Below are positions 18,785 through 28,048 of a DNA stretch of 64,000 nt, piece after piece. Numbering within the stretch: position 1 is the stretch's first letter; each line of letters opens with the position of its first letter. The notes below the pieces were generated by a model, which was not told the DNA's origin, did no database searches, and saw only the letters and a list, made by a program, of their open reading frames with translations. The position numbers and the translations under genes were made by a program. Source of the DNA: Caballeronia sp. NK8 (lineage in GTDB: Bacteria > Pseudomonadota > Gammaproteobacteria > Burkholderiales > Burkholderiaceae); assembly GCF_018408855.1 (NCBI RefSeq), contig NZ_AP024322.1, forward strand, positions 558,001 through 622,000. The letters are read 5' to 3'.

Positions 18785-19026
18785 GGAGCTCGTCTCCCTC
18801 TTGGGTGTTTTCTAGTTCGATTGCGGCGCTGACCGTCTTGCGGTCTCACGCCGCGTACCTGCGAGTTTAAGCGATGCGGCGTGCCCGTCCCGACACGCGA
18901 TGCTTCCGGCCGAACGCCGTGCCCGACAGCGTACACGCCGCGCGCGGCTTCCCGGGCGTCACTTCGTAGAAGAAATCTTCGGTCGCGGCCGCGCCGTGTG
19001 CCTGCGAGCGCGACTTCATGCGTCGG
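18785..19026. other. Intergenic region dacB/GDSL lipoprotein
   Basis: 242 bases between the dacB stop and the GDSL start, both on the reverse strand. The short open frames here are Arg/Ala-rich and match no family I know. It should carry the GDSL promoter, which I cannot place with confidence. Confidence 0.4.
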
Positions 19027-20634
19027 TCAGTCGGCCGTGCCCGGCTTGCGCGCGCCTTCGTAGACCCATTCGAGCAGCGCATCGTGCGCGCCGCGCGCGG
19101 CCTCGGCGCGCGGATCGTTGATGAAGCTCACGACCACGTAGCTCTCGCCGTTGGCCGCGCCGACATAGCCCGCGATCGCGCGCACGTCGCGCAGCGTGCC
19201 GGTCTTGATGTGCGCGTTGCCGAGCGCGCCCGCGTTGGTGAGGCGGTTGCGCATCGTGCCGTCGACGCCCGCGATCGGCAGCGATTCGACGAACACCTGC
19301 GCGACCGGGCTCGCGTTCGCCGCCATCAGCAGATCGGCGAGCGAGGTCGCGCTGATGTGCTCGTCGCGCGAAAGGCCGGAACCGTTGTCGAGCGTGAGGC
19401 CGTTCATCGGCAGGGCGCTGCGCTTCAGGAACGCCTGGATCGCGGCGGAGGATTTCGCCGTGGTCGCGGGCGGCTTCGATTGCGCCGCGCCGATCGTGAG
19501 GAACAGGTTGCGCGCCATCACGTTGTTGCTGAACTTGTTGATGTCGCGCACGACGTCCGACAGCACCGGGCTGCGATGCGTGCCGACGAGCCGTGCATTG
19601 GACGGCGTCGGGCCTTCGCGCGTGGCGCCCTGGAACGCGCCGCCCGCCTGTTTCCACAGCGCGAGGAAGCCGCCGGCGAAGAAAGTCGAATGATCGAGCG
19701 CGGCGACATTGACCGTGCGCGAGCCGCAGCGCAGCGGATAGTCGCCGACGAACGACGCCTGCACGAAGCCGCCCTGCGTCTGCGCCACGCTCGGCGACGC
19801 CGCCTGCAGCGAGCCGGTGCATGCGCCGCGCGTGACGCGCAATTCGTTGTCGATCTGCAGTTGCGCGAGTTGCGGCAATACGTCGATGGACACTTGTCCG
19901 TCAGGACTCGGCGTCAACGTGAAGGACAGCGACTTGAACGCGTAGAGCAGCGGGTCCGGGCCGACGTTATAGGGCGCGGTGTCGTCGTTGTCGAAGGCGG
20001 GCAGATCGCGCGTGGAGGCGTCGAAGTAGCGCTTGTCGAGCACGAGCGCGCCGTCGATGCCCGTGATGCCGTTCTTGCGGATCTGCTCGACGAGATCGAT
20101 CAGCTCTTCCGGCACGAGCTTCGGATCGCCCGTGCCCTGAATGTACAGATTGCCGTGCAGGATGCCTTGCGCGTCCACCTCGCCGTCGGCATACGCGGTC
20201 GTCTTCCAGCGATAGTCGGGGCCGAGCATCGAGAGGCCCGCGTAGGTCGTGACGAGCTTCATCGTCGAGGCGGGCAGCATCGGCTCGTTCGCGTTGACCG
20301 AGACGAGCGGCAGCGGCCCGCCGACGCGCTGCACGACCACGCTCATCGACGCGAGCGGGACGTGCGCGCGCGCGAGCGCCGCCATCACCGAAGGGGGCAG
20401 CGGGCCGGCGGGGACGCTCGCTTTCGCGGCGTGCTCGGCCTTTGCGCCCTTGGCCGCGCGCTTCGATTTCGCACCGCCTTTTGCCGCGCGCTCCGGCGAC
20501 TGCGCCTGCGATTCGGCTTTCGTGCCGCCGCGGGCGTTGGCGTCGGGGATATGCCCGAGCGCGGCGCACGCGAGGGCTGCGGCGAGCGCGATCGAAGAAA
20601 GACGGCGGGACACGGGGCGGGAAGCGAGCGGCAT
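19027..20634 (-). CDS. dacB: D-alanyl-D-alanine carboxypeptidase/endopeptidase (PBP4 type)
   Basis: Periplasmic class C penicillin-binding protein that trims peptidoglycan stem peptides and cleaves cross-links. It has a signal peptide of about 35 residues, the SxxK nucleophile STMK at residues 123-126, an SxN motif in FSNNVMARNLFL, GSGLSRDEHISA and the KTG motif in HIKTGTLRDVRAIAGYV. Between signal and catalytic domain there is an unusual Ala/Lys-rich stretch (residues 36-76), probably a flexible or wall-binding linker. Length 535 residues. It is divergent from the two-component regulator. Confidence 0.93.
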   Translation of the reverse strand: MPLASRPVSRRLSSIALAAALACAALGHIPDANARGGTKAESQAQSPERAAKGGAKSKRAAKGAKAEHAAKASVPAGPLPPSVMAALARAHVPLASMSVVVQRVGGPLPLVSVNANEPMLPASTMKLVTTYAGLSMLGPDYRWKTTAYADGEVDAQGILHGNLYIQGTGDPKLVPEELIDLVEQIRKNGITGIDGALVLDKRYFDASTRDLPAFDNDDTAPYNVGPDPLLYAFKSLSFTLTPSPDGQVSIDVLPQLAQLQIDNELRVTRGACTGSLQAASPSVAQTQGGFVQASFVGDYPLRCGSRTVNVAALDHSTFFAGGFLALWKQAGGAFQGATREGPTPSNARLVGTHRSPVLSDVVRDINKFSNNVMARNLFLTIGAAQSKPPATTAKSSAAIQAFLKRSALPMNGLTLDNGSGLSRDEHISATSLADLLMAANASPVAQVFVESLPIAGVDGTMRNRLTNAGALGNAHIKTGTLRDVRAIAGYVGAANGESYVVVSFINDPRAEAARGAHDALLEWVYEGARKPGTAD

Positions 20635-20800
20635 GGACGAGCGTTGTTCTTGGACTGGATGCGGGCGGCGCCGCGCGGGAAGCGGCTATTGTAGACAAGC
20701 TGGCTTGCGGAAATCGTACGGGCCGAAAATTGCCTCGAAGCGACCCGACCGGAAATGCCCGCGACCCGTCGTTGTCCTCTGAAAATGAACGCGCCTCGCG

Positions 20801-20844
20801 GTTAAGTCCCGTTTAAGCCTGTGGCGGGCACGCGCGGCTACAAT
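20801..20844 (+). promoter_or_regulatory. Two-component operon promoter with PmrA-type box
   Basis: GTTAAG-TCCCG-TTTAAG at 20801-20817 matches the YTTAAK-N5-YTTAAK direct repeat bound by PmrA/QseB-class regulators, except for the first base. The second half-site overlaps the expected -35 of a -10 element TACAAT at 20839-20844. This suggests autoactivation by the regulator encoded at 20904. Confidence 0.55.
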
Positions 20845-20903
20845 GAGCCGCAACCCGTCGCGGCCCGAAGGCCGCTCCACGTAACCACGAACAGACATGT
20901 GCC

Positions 20904-21566
20904 ATGCGAATCCTGCTTGTCGAAGATGACCGGATGATCGCCGAAGGCGTGCGCAAGGCGCTGCGCGCGGACGGCTTCGCAGTCGACTGGGTGCAGGACG
21001 GCGAGGCCGCGCTCACTGCGGTCGGCGGCGAGCCTTACGATCTGATGCTGCTCGATCTCGGCCTGCCCAAGCGCGACGGGCTCGACGTGCTGAAGACGCT
21101 GCGCGCGCGCGCCAACTCGCTGCCGGTGCTGATCGTCACGGCGCGCGACGCCATCGCGGATCGCGTGAAAGGGCTCGATGCCGGCGCGGACGATTATCTC
21201 GTCAAGCCATTCGATCTCGACGAACTCGGCGCGCGCATGCGCGCGCTGATCCGCCGTCACGTGGGGCGCGGCGAGTCGCTCGTGCGGCACGGCGAACTGA
21301 CGCTCGATCCGGTCGGGCATCAGGTGACGCTCGCGGGTGCGCCCGTGTCGCTGTCGGCGCGCGAGTTCGCGTTGCTCGAAGCGCTGATGGCGCGGCCCGG
21401 CGCGGTATTGTCGAAAAGCCAGCTCGAAGAAAAGATCTACGGCTGGGGCGAGGAAATCGGCAGCAATACGGTCGAGGTGTACATCCATTCGCTGCGCAAG
21501 AAGCTCGGCGCCGATCTCATCCGCAACGTGCGTGGCCTCGGCTATATGGTCGCGAAGGACGCCTGA
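20904..21566 (+). CDS. Response regulator, OmpR/PhoB family (PmrA/QseB type)
   Basis: Cytoplasmic transcription factor of a two-component system. The receiver domain (residues 1-115) shows the acidic pair ED at 7-8, phospho-acceptor D51 in LMLLDLGLP, and the conserved K in [11 protein letters not shown]. The C-terminal winged helix (about 125-220) includes [13 protein letters not shown] and [15 protein letters not shown]. The order [20 protein letters not shown] is typical of the QseB/PmrA subgroup. Its stop shares an A with the kinase start (TGATG), so the two are coupled. A PmrA-type box lies upstream. Confidence 0.92.
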   Translation: MRILLVEDDRMIAEGVRKALRADGFAVDWVQDGEAALTAVGGEPYDLMLLDLGLPKRDGLDVLKTLRARANSLPVLIVTARDAIADRVKGLDAGADDYLVKPFDLDELGARMRALIRRHVGRGESLVRHGELTLDPVGHQVTLAGAPVSLSAREFALLEALMARPGAVLSKSQLEEKIYGWGEEIGSNTVEVYIHSLRKKLGADLIRNVRGLGYMVAKDA

Positions 21567-22867
21567 TGCGGTCGATTCGCCGGCAATTGGTGATCTGGCT
21601 GCTCGCGCTCGTGATCGTCGGCGTGGGGTTTGCCGGGTGGCTGATCTATCGGCAGGCGCTCGCCGAAGCCAACGAACTCTTCGATTACCAGCTTCAGCAG
21701 ATCGCGGCGGCGTTGCCGTCGGAGCCGTTCTCGTCGGTGCTCAGCTCGCGCAGCGAGAGCGACGAAGGCGTCGTCATCCAGATCTGGAATCGCAACGGCG
21801 TACTGATGTACTACTCGCATCCGCGCGTGCCGCTCGCGCCGCATGCGGAGCTCGGCTTCTCCACCGAAATGACGCCGCGCGGCGAATGGCGCGTGTATAG
21901 CGCGATCGTCGGCGATAACGTCGTGCAGCTCGCGCAGCCGCTGTCGATCCGCAATCGCGTCGCGGCGGGCGTCGCGTGGCGCACGCTGTGGCCGCTCGTG
22001 CTGCTCCTGCCGCTGCTCGGGCTGGCGATCTGGGTGATCGTCGGACGCGGGCTCGCGCCCTTGCAGCGCGTGACGCGCGCGCTCGATACGCGTCATCCCG
22101 AAGCGCTCGATCCCCTCTCCGATCAACGTCTGCCGCAGGAAGTGCGGCCGGTCGTGCGCGCGTTGAATGCGCTGCTGTCGCGGCTGTCTACCGCGCTCGA
22201 TACGCAAAAGGCCTTCGTCGCCGATGCCGCGCACGAACTGCGCACGCCGCTCGCCGCCGTGCAGATTCAGGCGCAACTCGTCGCGCGCGCGCAGGACGAC
22301 GACACGCGCCGCGAAGCGCTCAAGGACTTGCACGAAGGCATCGCGCGCGCGACGCGCCTCGCGGAACAATTGCTCGCGCTTGCGCGATCGGAGCCGGACG
22401 GCAAGAAGGTCGAGACGCAGGTCGATCTCAATGCGCTGCTCGAAAGCTGTGTGCGCGGCTATGTGCTCGTCGCGCAGGAACGGGGCGTCGATCTCGGCAT
22501 CGAGACGAGCGAGCCCGCGACCGTCAAGGGCGATCCGGATTCGCTGCGCGTAATGTTCAACAATCTCATCGACAACGCGACGAAGTACACGCCGCGCGGC
22601 GGCCGCGTCGACGTCGGCGTGAAAGTGAAAGACGGGCGAGCGCTCGTCGAGATCTCCGATACCGGTCCGGGCATACCTCAAGAAGAACGAGAAAGAGTGT
22701 TCGACCGGTTCTATCGCGTGGGAGAGAGCGCGGATCGTGCGCGCAGCGATATCGCGGGCACCGGCCTCGGGCTCGCGATCGTTCGGCGTATCGCGGACCA
22801 GCATGGCGCGGCGGTGACGCTCGGCGAATCGCAGGCCGGTGGCCTGAGAGTCAAGGTTCGATTTTGA
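21566..22867 (+). CDS. Sensor histidine kinase (QseC/PmrB type)
   Basis: Inner-membrane partner of the preceding regulator. Residues 8-28 form the first membrane segment. A periplasmic sensor of about 120 residues ([20 protein letters not shown]) follows, then a second membrane segment around 145-165 and a HAMP-like linker. The H-box is [18 protein letters not shown], the N-box [12 protein letters not shown] and the G-boxes [12 protein letters not shown] and [13 protein letters not shown]. All catalytic motifs are intact over 433 residues. The signal is not identifiable, although this subgroup often responds to metals, pH or cationic peptides. Confidence 0.92.
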   Translation: MRSIRRQLVIWLLALVIVGVGFAGWLIYRQALAEANELFDYQLQQIAAALPSEPFSSVLSSRSESDEGVVIQIWNRNGVLMYYSHPRVPLAPHAELGFSTEMTPRGEWRVYSAIVGDNVVQLAQPLSIRNRVAAGVAWRTLWPLVLLLPLLGLAIWVIVGRGLAPLQRVTRALDTRHPEALDPLSDQRLPQEVRPVVRALNALLSRLSTALDTQKAFVADAAHELRTPLAAVQIQAQLVARAQDDDTRREALKDLHEGIARATRLAEQLLALARSEPDGKKVETQVDLNALLESCVRGYVLVAQERGVDLGIETSEPATVKGDPDSLRVMFNNLIDNATKYTPRGGRVDVGVKVKDGRALVEISDTGPGIPQEERERVFDRFYRVGESADRARSDIAGTGLGLAIVRRIADQHGAAVTLGESQAGGLRVKVRF

Positions 22868-23245
22868 CAGCGTCTGCAAGACTGGTCGCATCAGCAAAGC
22901 CGATGTCGTCCCGTGCGGACTCGTCTGCGTAATCGCTGCCGACACGATCGTCATTCACACCCTTAGGATGGCAGATCAACGACTGCGCGTTGCATTGACG
23001 TCGTAGTCGAAATTTTCGATGGGCCATCAGAAAATATCCGCTCGCCAGTCGTTGCAAAAAACTGCGCACCACGTCTCAATTCGGAGTATTCCGATTAGCT
23101 ATTTCAATTGTTTGATAGAAATTCTCTTTTGTCGCTTGAAGTCAAAGAGGCAGAAGGCGATAGGTTAGTAGCGCAAGAAAAAGCCCTCAAAAAAGTATTG
23201 GCTCTTCGCATCCGCCGATCTTTATAAAAAAGTTAGGACTATAAA
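22868..23245. other. AT-richer intergenic region before the autotransporter
   Basis: 378 bases without a gene, noticeably richer in A and T than its surroundings from about 23030 onwards. It includes a short palindrome TCGGA-GTAT-TCCGA at 23081-23094 and several A and T runs near the autotransporter start. Clear promoter hexamers were not pinned down. The composition contrast suggests the adhesin segment was acquired or evolves separately. Confidence 0.5.
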
Positions 23246-25564
23246 ATGAATGAGACTTTATGTAGTAATTGGAATGAAGCCGCGGGATCATGGTTTGCGG
23301 CAACAAAAAAATCGAGCGGGAAATCGAGTTCGAAATCCGAGCGGTCCCGTACCTTTCTGGCAAGTGGAACACTCACCGGCGTGGCCTCTGGCATGCTTCT
23401 CATGGCTTCGGCGCCGGCTTCCGCGAGCATAGTGTGCCTAAGTGATGCAGGCGGTACGCATAACTTATCATCGGCTGGTTCGATCGTCGTCGGCTGCTCG
23501 AGCTGGGTGACTGGTCTGAGCGGCCCCTATGCCGTTCTGGATAGTGGAAGTCCCGCCGGCCGTGCCGCCTTGGCGCTTACTTCCGGCCAGGCGACGTTTT
23601 ACCTCGACAATGCGGGGTCGTTGACGAGTAACCTTCTCACCTTGACTGCCTCGGGTTCCAATGTAGCCATGACCGGTCTCGCGCCAGGCAGCCTTTCTTC
23701 AACGAGCCTGGACGGAATCAACGGATCTCAGCTATACACGACTGGCACTTCCACTGCCGCAGCGCTTGGCACCACCTTCAATGGCTCGACCGGTAACGTT
23801 GCAGCGCCTTCTTACGCGCTCACGAAGGCGAATCAGATCGCTAATACGAGCGGTGCGGCGACGGATGTCGGCGCGGGCTTCAGCAAGGTCGATGCCGCTC
23901 TGGGCGCCCTCAGCATGTCGGTGGCAGGCAACACCACGCTGATCGACGACATCACAAACCAGATCAACAACGGCACGATCGGTCTGGTTCAGCAAGATCA
24001 GACGACGAAGAACATCACCGTGGCGAAGAACACCGATGGCGCGACGGTGGACTTCACAGGCACGGCTGGCGCACGCGTCGTGGACGGCGTCGCCAACGGC
24101 GTGGTGAAGCCGGCGAGCAAGCAGGCAGTGAATGGCTCGCAGCTGTACGCGCTGGCTGACGCTACGGCATTTGCGATGGGAGGTGGCTCGGCGGTGAACC
24201 CGGACGGCTCAATCACGGCGCCGACGTACGTCATTCACAACGCGGACGGCTCGACCTCGGCGGTGAACAACGTCGGCGACGCGATTTCGAACATCGACGG
24301 CCGCACGACGCGGAATTCGAGCGACATCACCAATCTGAGGCAGCAGGTCAATATCGGCGGAATCGGTCTGGTGCAGCAAGATTCGGTTTCGCACAGTATC
24401 AACGTGGGAGCAAACACTGACGGCAGCTTCGTCAACTTTGCCGGTCTCGCGGGTGCGCGCGTCCTGGACGGCGTGGCCAACGGTGCGGTGACGAGCACGA
24501 GTCGGCAAGCGGTCAACGGCTCACAACTGCATGCGCTTTCCAGTTCGACGGCTTCCGCGCTCGGCGGCGGCTCGACGGTGAACAGCGATGGGTCCATCAC
24601 CGAGCCCACCTATCGTGTAAATGGTCGGATCGTGAACAACGTTGGTGACGCGGTTTCCAGCCTCGATACCCGTGTCACGCAAAACACGAATGAAATCTCG
24701 AATCTCAGTTCGAATGTCGCGCAGAACACGGCCGATATCACGAACCTGACCACTGACATCGCCAATCACTCGACGCAGATTCAGAAGAACGCATCGGATA
24801 TTGCTGACATCAACAATCAGATCAACAGTGGCTCGATCGGTCTGGTGCAGCAAGATCAGACGACGCGTACGGTCGCCGTCGCGAAGAACGCAGACGAAAC
24901 GGTGGTCGACATGACAGGTACGCAAGGGGCGCGTAAGGTGGCGGGCGTGGCGGCCGGTACGTTGAGCGCGGACAGTACTGATGCTGTGAACGGCTCGCAG
25001 CTGTATGCGACAGATCTCGAAGTCTCGTCGCTCAAGCAGCGGGTCGTAAACATTCAGAGCACCGGCAACGAACTGATGGCGTCGCAAGCTCACGACGCGC
25101 CGCCCCTCGCGTCCGGCGATCGTTCGACCGCAATCGGGAATGGCGCGGTTGCATCGGGTGCCAACTCGGTTGCGCTTGGCGACAGTTCAGTGGCTGAGGA
25201 AAACCATACCGTTTCGATCGGCTCCGCTGGCAACGAGCGCCGCCTGACGAACGTGGCGCCTGGCATCAACGGCACCGACGCCGCCAACATGAACCAGTTG
25301 AACGCGGTTCAGAGCAGCGTGAATTCGGTGGCGCGCGGCGCGTTTGCGGGTGTCGCCGCCGCCATGTCCATGCCGAACATGACGCCGAGCCAGCCGGGCA
25401 ACACCGTGGTTGCAGCAGGCGTGGGCAACTACAAGGGTTACACGGCAGTCGGCCTCGGCGCGACATATCGCTCGCGTGACAGTCGTTGGCTCGTGAACGG
25501 CGCGGCGTCGATCACCCCGAGCGGTGACACCGGCGCGCGCGCTCAGGTCGGCTACGAGTTCTAG
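23246..25564 (+). CDS. Trimeric autotransporter adhesin (YadA-like)
   Basis: Surface adhesin of type Vc secretion, 772 residues. The extended signal (residues 1-60) begins MNETLCSNWNEAAGSWFAAT, an ESPR-like pattern, then a hydrophobic core ending ASAPASA. The passenger has three copies of a module starting IGLVQQD at about residues 245, 373 and 531. Each is followed by a GARxVxGVA neck and VNGSQL(Y/H)A connector, with coiled-coil-like Asn/Ile stalk (NTADITNLTTDIANHSTQIQ). A YadA head-type segment (STAIGNGAVASGANSVALG) lies close to the C-terminus, then a neck and the membrane anchor ending AQVGYEF. The trimeric state is inferred from the family. Weak ribosome site AGGA. Confidence 0.92.
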   Translation: MNETLCSNWNEAAGSWFAATKKSSGKSSSKSERSRTFLASGTLTGVASGMLLMASAPASASIVCLSDAGGTHNLSSAGSIVVGCSSWVTGLSGPYAVLDSGSPAGRAALALTSGQATFYLDNAGSLTSNLLTLTASGSNVAMTGLAPGSLSSTSLDGINGSQLYTTGTSTAAALGTTFNGSTGNVAAPSYALTKANQIANTSGAATDVGAGFSKVDAALGALSMSVAGNTTLIDDITNQINNGTIGLVQQDQTTKNITVAKNTDGATVDFTGTAGARVVDGVANGVVKPASKQAVNGSQLYALADATAFAMGGGSAVNPDGSITAPTYVIHNADGSTSAVNNVGDAISNIDGRTTRNSSDITNLRQQVNIGGIGLVQQDSVSHSINVGANTDGSFVNFAGLAGARVLDGVANGAVTSTSRQAVNGSQLHALSSSTASALGGGSTVNSDGSITEPTYRVNGRIVNNVGDAVSSLDTRVTQNTNEISNLSSNVAQNTADITNLTTDIANHSTQIQKNASDIADINNQINSGSIGLVQQDQTTRTVAVAKNADETVVDMTGTQGARKVAGVAAGTLSADSTDAVNGSQLYATDLEVSSLKQRVVNIQSTGNELMASQAHDAPPLASGDRSTAIGNGAVASGANSVALGDSSVAEENHTVSIGSAGNERRLTNVAPGINGTDAANMNQLNAVQSSVNSVARGAFAGVAAAMSMPNMTPSQPGNTVVAAGVGNYKGYTAVGLGATYRSRDSRWLVNGAASITPSGDTGARAQVGYEF

Positions 25565-25591
25565 GTACGTGGCTTTGTGAGCGAGACGAAT

Positions 25592-25615
25592 CTGGCGGTG
25601 CGGTCAGGCCGCCAG
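25592..25615. repeat. Inverted repeat after the autotransporter gene
   Basis: CTGGCGG and CCGCCAG arms with a 10-base loop, 27 bases after the stop. It is followed by A residues rather than T residues, so it is not a standard terminator for the forward transcript. Confidence 0.35.
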
Positions 25616-25684
25616 AAAAAATGCAAGCAGCAAGAAGGGCGACTGTCCATCCTGGATAGCCGCTCTCTTTCATGGGTGCGACCA

Positions 25685-25732
25685 TTTAAGTGAGCTTTAA
25701 GCGGCGCCCCGTAAAGTCCTTTCATCGATAAA
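25685..25732 (+). promoter_or_regulatory. degP promoter with perfect PmrA-type box
   Basis: TTTAAG-TGAGC-TTTAAG at 25685-25701 is an exact YTTAAK-N5-YTTAAK direct repeat, 73 bases before the protease ATG. A possible -10 (TCGATA at 25725-25730) sits at a suitable distance from the second half-site. It strongly resembles the box before the response regulator at 20801. Confidence 0.55.
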
Positions 25733-25773
25733 GCGCGCTCCTCAAGAGCGCATCCCCTCGTCAGGAGCACACG

Positions 25774-27279
25774 ATGAAAGCGAAGATCCTCACCCGCAGC
25801 GCCGTCGCAGTGGCTGTTGCAGTTGCCTTGTCGGCGGGCTACGTGGCCGGGCACAACAACGTCCCGGCACCGCAGGTCATCGCGCCTGCGGCTGCAGCGG
25901 CGCTGATGCCCGCCGAAGCCGCGGCAAAAACCGGCATTCCCGATTTCTCTGGCCTCGTCGAAACCTACGGTCCTGCCGTGGTGAACATCAGCGCGAAGCA
26001 CGTCGTCAAGGAGACGTCGAATCGCCGCGGCGCGACCCAGGTGCCGATGGACCCCGACGATCCCCTCTATCAGTTCTTCAAGCGCTTCGGCGGCATGCCC
26101 GGCTTCGGCGGCGGCAATGGCGGCCCGGGTGCCGACCGGCCGAGCGAAGGCCTCGGTTCGGGCTTCATCGTGAGCAGCGATGGCTATGTGCTCACGAACG
26201 CGCACGTCGTGGACAACGCCAATGTCGTCACCGTGAAGCTCACGGACAAGCGTGAATATCGCGCCAAGGTCATCGGCGCGGACAAGCAGTCGGACGTCGC
26301 CGTGCTCAAGATCGACGCGAAGAACCTGCCGACCGTGAAGATCGGCGACCCGAACGGCAGCAAGGTCGGCCAATGGGTCGTCGCGATCGGCTCGCCGTAC
26401 GGTTTCGACAATACCGTGACCTCGGGCATCATCAGCGCGAAGTCGCGCGCGCTGCCGAACGAAAACTACACGCCGTTCATCCAGACCGACGTGCCGGTGA
26501 ATCCGGGCAACTCGGGCGGCCCGCTCTTCAATCTGCAAGGCGAAGTGATCGGCATCAACTCGATGATCTATTCGCAGACGGGCGGCTTCCAGGGCCTTTC
26601 GTTCGCTATCCCGATCAATGAGGCGATCAAGGTCAAGGACGCCATCATCAAGACGGGTCACGTGGATCGCGGCCGTCTCGGCGTGGCGGTGCAGGGCATG
26701 AACCAGACGCTCGCCAACTCGTTCGGCATGAAGTCGCCGCAGGGCGCGCTCGTGAGTTCGGTCGAGCCGGGCGGTCCCGCCGCGAAGGCGGGCCTGCAGC
26801 CGGGCGACGTCATCACGGCGCTGAACGGCGCGCCGGTGACGGATTCGACCTCGCTGCCGTCGCAGGTAGCGGGTCTGTCGCCGGGCAGTTCGGCGAAGGT
26901 GACGGTGTGGCGCGACAAGAGTTCGAAGGATCTCAGCGTGACCATCGGCGCGCTGAAGGACGCGAAGACCGCGAGCGCAAATCCGAATGGCGACGACAAC
27001 GCATCGGCGCAGGACGCGCGCCTCGGCGTCGCGGTGCGTCCGCTCTCGCCGGAAGAGAAGCAGAACGATTCGCTCTCGCGCGGCCTGCTCGTGCAGCAGT
27101 CGAACGGCGCGGCGGCGAGCGCGGGCATCCAGCCGGGCGACGTGATTCTCGCGGTGAACGGCCAGCCGGTGACGTCGGTGCAACAGTTGAAGTCGATGGT
27201 CCAGCGCGCCGGCGACAGCATCGCGTTGCTGATCCAGCGCGACGACGCCCAGATCTTCGTGCCGGTCGATCTCGGCTGA
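25774..27279 (+). CDS. Do-family periplasmic serine protease (DegP/DegQ/MucD type)
   Basis: Periplasmic protease and chaperone for misfolded envelope proteins, 501 residues. It has a signal peptide or N-terminal anchor at residues 5-25, then a trypsin-like domain with catalytic triad H144 (TNAHVV), D174 (SDVAVLKID) and S247 (NPGNSGGPLF). Two PDZ domains follow, the first with RGRLGVAVQGM and GPAAKAGLQPGDVI, the second with SAGIQPGDVILAVNGQPV. A Gly-rich loop (GMPGFGGGNGGPG) precedes the protease core. A PmrA-type box in its promoter links it to the two-component system five kilobases away. Confidence 0.94.
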   Translation: MKAKILTRSAVAVAVAVALSAGYVAGHNNVPAPQVIAPAAAAALMPAEAAAKTGIPDFSGLVETYGPAVVNISAKHVVKETSNRRGATQVPMDPDDPLYQFFKRFGGMPGFGGGNGGPGADRPSEGLGSGFIVSSDGYVLTNAHVVDNANVVTVKLTDKREYRAKVIGADKQSDVAVLKIDAKNLPTVKIGDPNGSKVGQWVVAIGSPYGFDNTVTSGIISAKSRALPNENYTPFIQTDVPVNPGNSGGPLFNLQGEVIGINSMIYSQTGGFQGLSFAIPINEAIKVKDAIIKTGHVDRGRLGVAVQGMNQTLANSFGMKSPQGALVSSVEPGGPAAKAGLQPGDVITALNGAPVTDSTSLPSQVAGLSPGSSAKVTVWRDKSSKDLSVTIGALKDAKTASANPNGDDNASAQDARLGVAVRPLSPEEKQNDSLSRGLLVQQSNGAAASAGIQPGDVILAVNGQPVTSVQQLKSMVQRAGDSIALLIQRDDAQIFVPVDLG

Positions 27280-27420
27280 CGTGCGTGCACCGGCCCTGCG
27301 CGATGCGGGCACGAACCATGCTCCACGGTTCGCTGGTGCCCCATCGCGTGAAGCCGACGCATCGGGCGTGACGCCGCCGGCGCTTTCTGGCCGGGCGGCA
27401 TCGGACAAAGGAGCAGAAAC

Positions 27421-27903
27421 ATGACGAGCAGAACCACGGGCAAGCTGGCGACCGCAGTTCTCGTTGCGGCGCTGGGTGCAGGCATGGCGGGCGGCGCCTG
27501 GGCGCAAGCCTCGGGCGCCACGACCGGCGATATGTCGAGCGCCGGCAACACCAACGGCGGCGGCCTGCCGCAGATCCAGCAGCAGGGCGACGTCTCCTGG
27601 ACCTCGGGCGGCGTCGGCCTCGATGAATCGCGCGCGCTGTTGCGCGAACAGGCGCACTGGCCGCTGTCGCTGCGCTTCACGGGGCCGACCGCCGACTACC
27701 TCTCGGGCGTGCACGTGCGTATCGTCGACGGCAAGGGCGCCGAGGCGCTTTCCGCCGAGTCGATGGGACCTTACATGCTCGTCAAGCTGCCGCCGGGCAG
27801 CTACACGGTCTACGCGAAGTACAAGGATCAGGAAAAGAAACAGGCGGTGAGCGTCGCGGGTCCGGGCAAGGCCAAGGCGGCTTTCCACTGGAACATTCAG
27901 TAA
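27421..27903 (+). CDS. Secreted carboxypeptidase-regulatory-like domain protein
   Basis: A 160-residue exported protein of unknown function. The signal peptide spans residues 1-29 and ends GGAWAQA. After a Gly/Asn/Gln-rich segment, the rest forms a small beta-sandwich of the carboxypeptidase-regulatory-like kind: WPLSLRFTGPTADYLSGVHV, then MLVKLPPGSYTVYAKYKDQEK and a closing AKAAFHWNIQ. GGAG lies 10 bases before the ATG. It follows the DegP-like gene by 141 bases and ends at a strong terminator. No enzyme motif is present. Confidence 0.8.
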   Translation: MTSRTTGKLATAVLVAALGAGMAGGAWAQASGATTGDMSSAGNTNGGGLPQIQQQGDVSWTSGGVGLDESRALLREQAHWPLSLRFTGPTADYLSGVHVRIVDGKGAEALSAESMGPYMLVKLPPGSYTVYAKYKDQEKKQAVSVAGPGKAKAAFHWNIQ

Positions 27904-27977
27904 GCGCGCGCGTCCAAGGGAGAAGCGTCCGAGGCATCGAAAGCACTCACCCAGCATCCCAAGTTTGTCTCATAATC

Positions 27978-28015
27978 AAGCCACGGGTATCTCGATGCCT
28001 CGTGGCTTTTTCTTT
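27978..28015 (+). terminator. Strong rho-independent terminator
   Basis: AAGCCACG plus GGTATC (27978-27991), a two-base loop, then GATGCC and CGTGGCTT (27994-28008, one bulged T), followed by TTTCTTTCG. A long, nearly perfect stem with T tail. It also argues that the next gene starts at 28049, not upstream. Confidence 0.8.
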
Positions 28016-28048
28016 CGATGTCGGTTCGCACGCGGGAGGCGCATCAGG

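Noticed and set aside
23978..24870. Repeated IGLVQQD-coding units considered as a CRISPR or DNA repeat array
   Set aside because: They lie in frame inside the autotransporter at spacings of 128 and 158 residues and are protein stalk modules.
25561..27957. A 798-codon reverse-strand frame opposite degP
   Set aside because: It is Arg/His/Asp-rich without recognisable motifs and antisense to a protease with an intact triad and signal peptide; a shadow frame.
27965..28048. Earlier start for the DUF427 gene
   Set aside because: It would translate through a strong rho-independent terminator; GGGAGG precedes the ATG at 28049.
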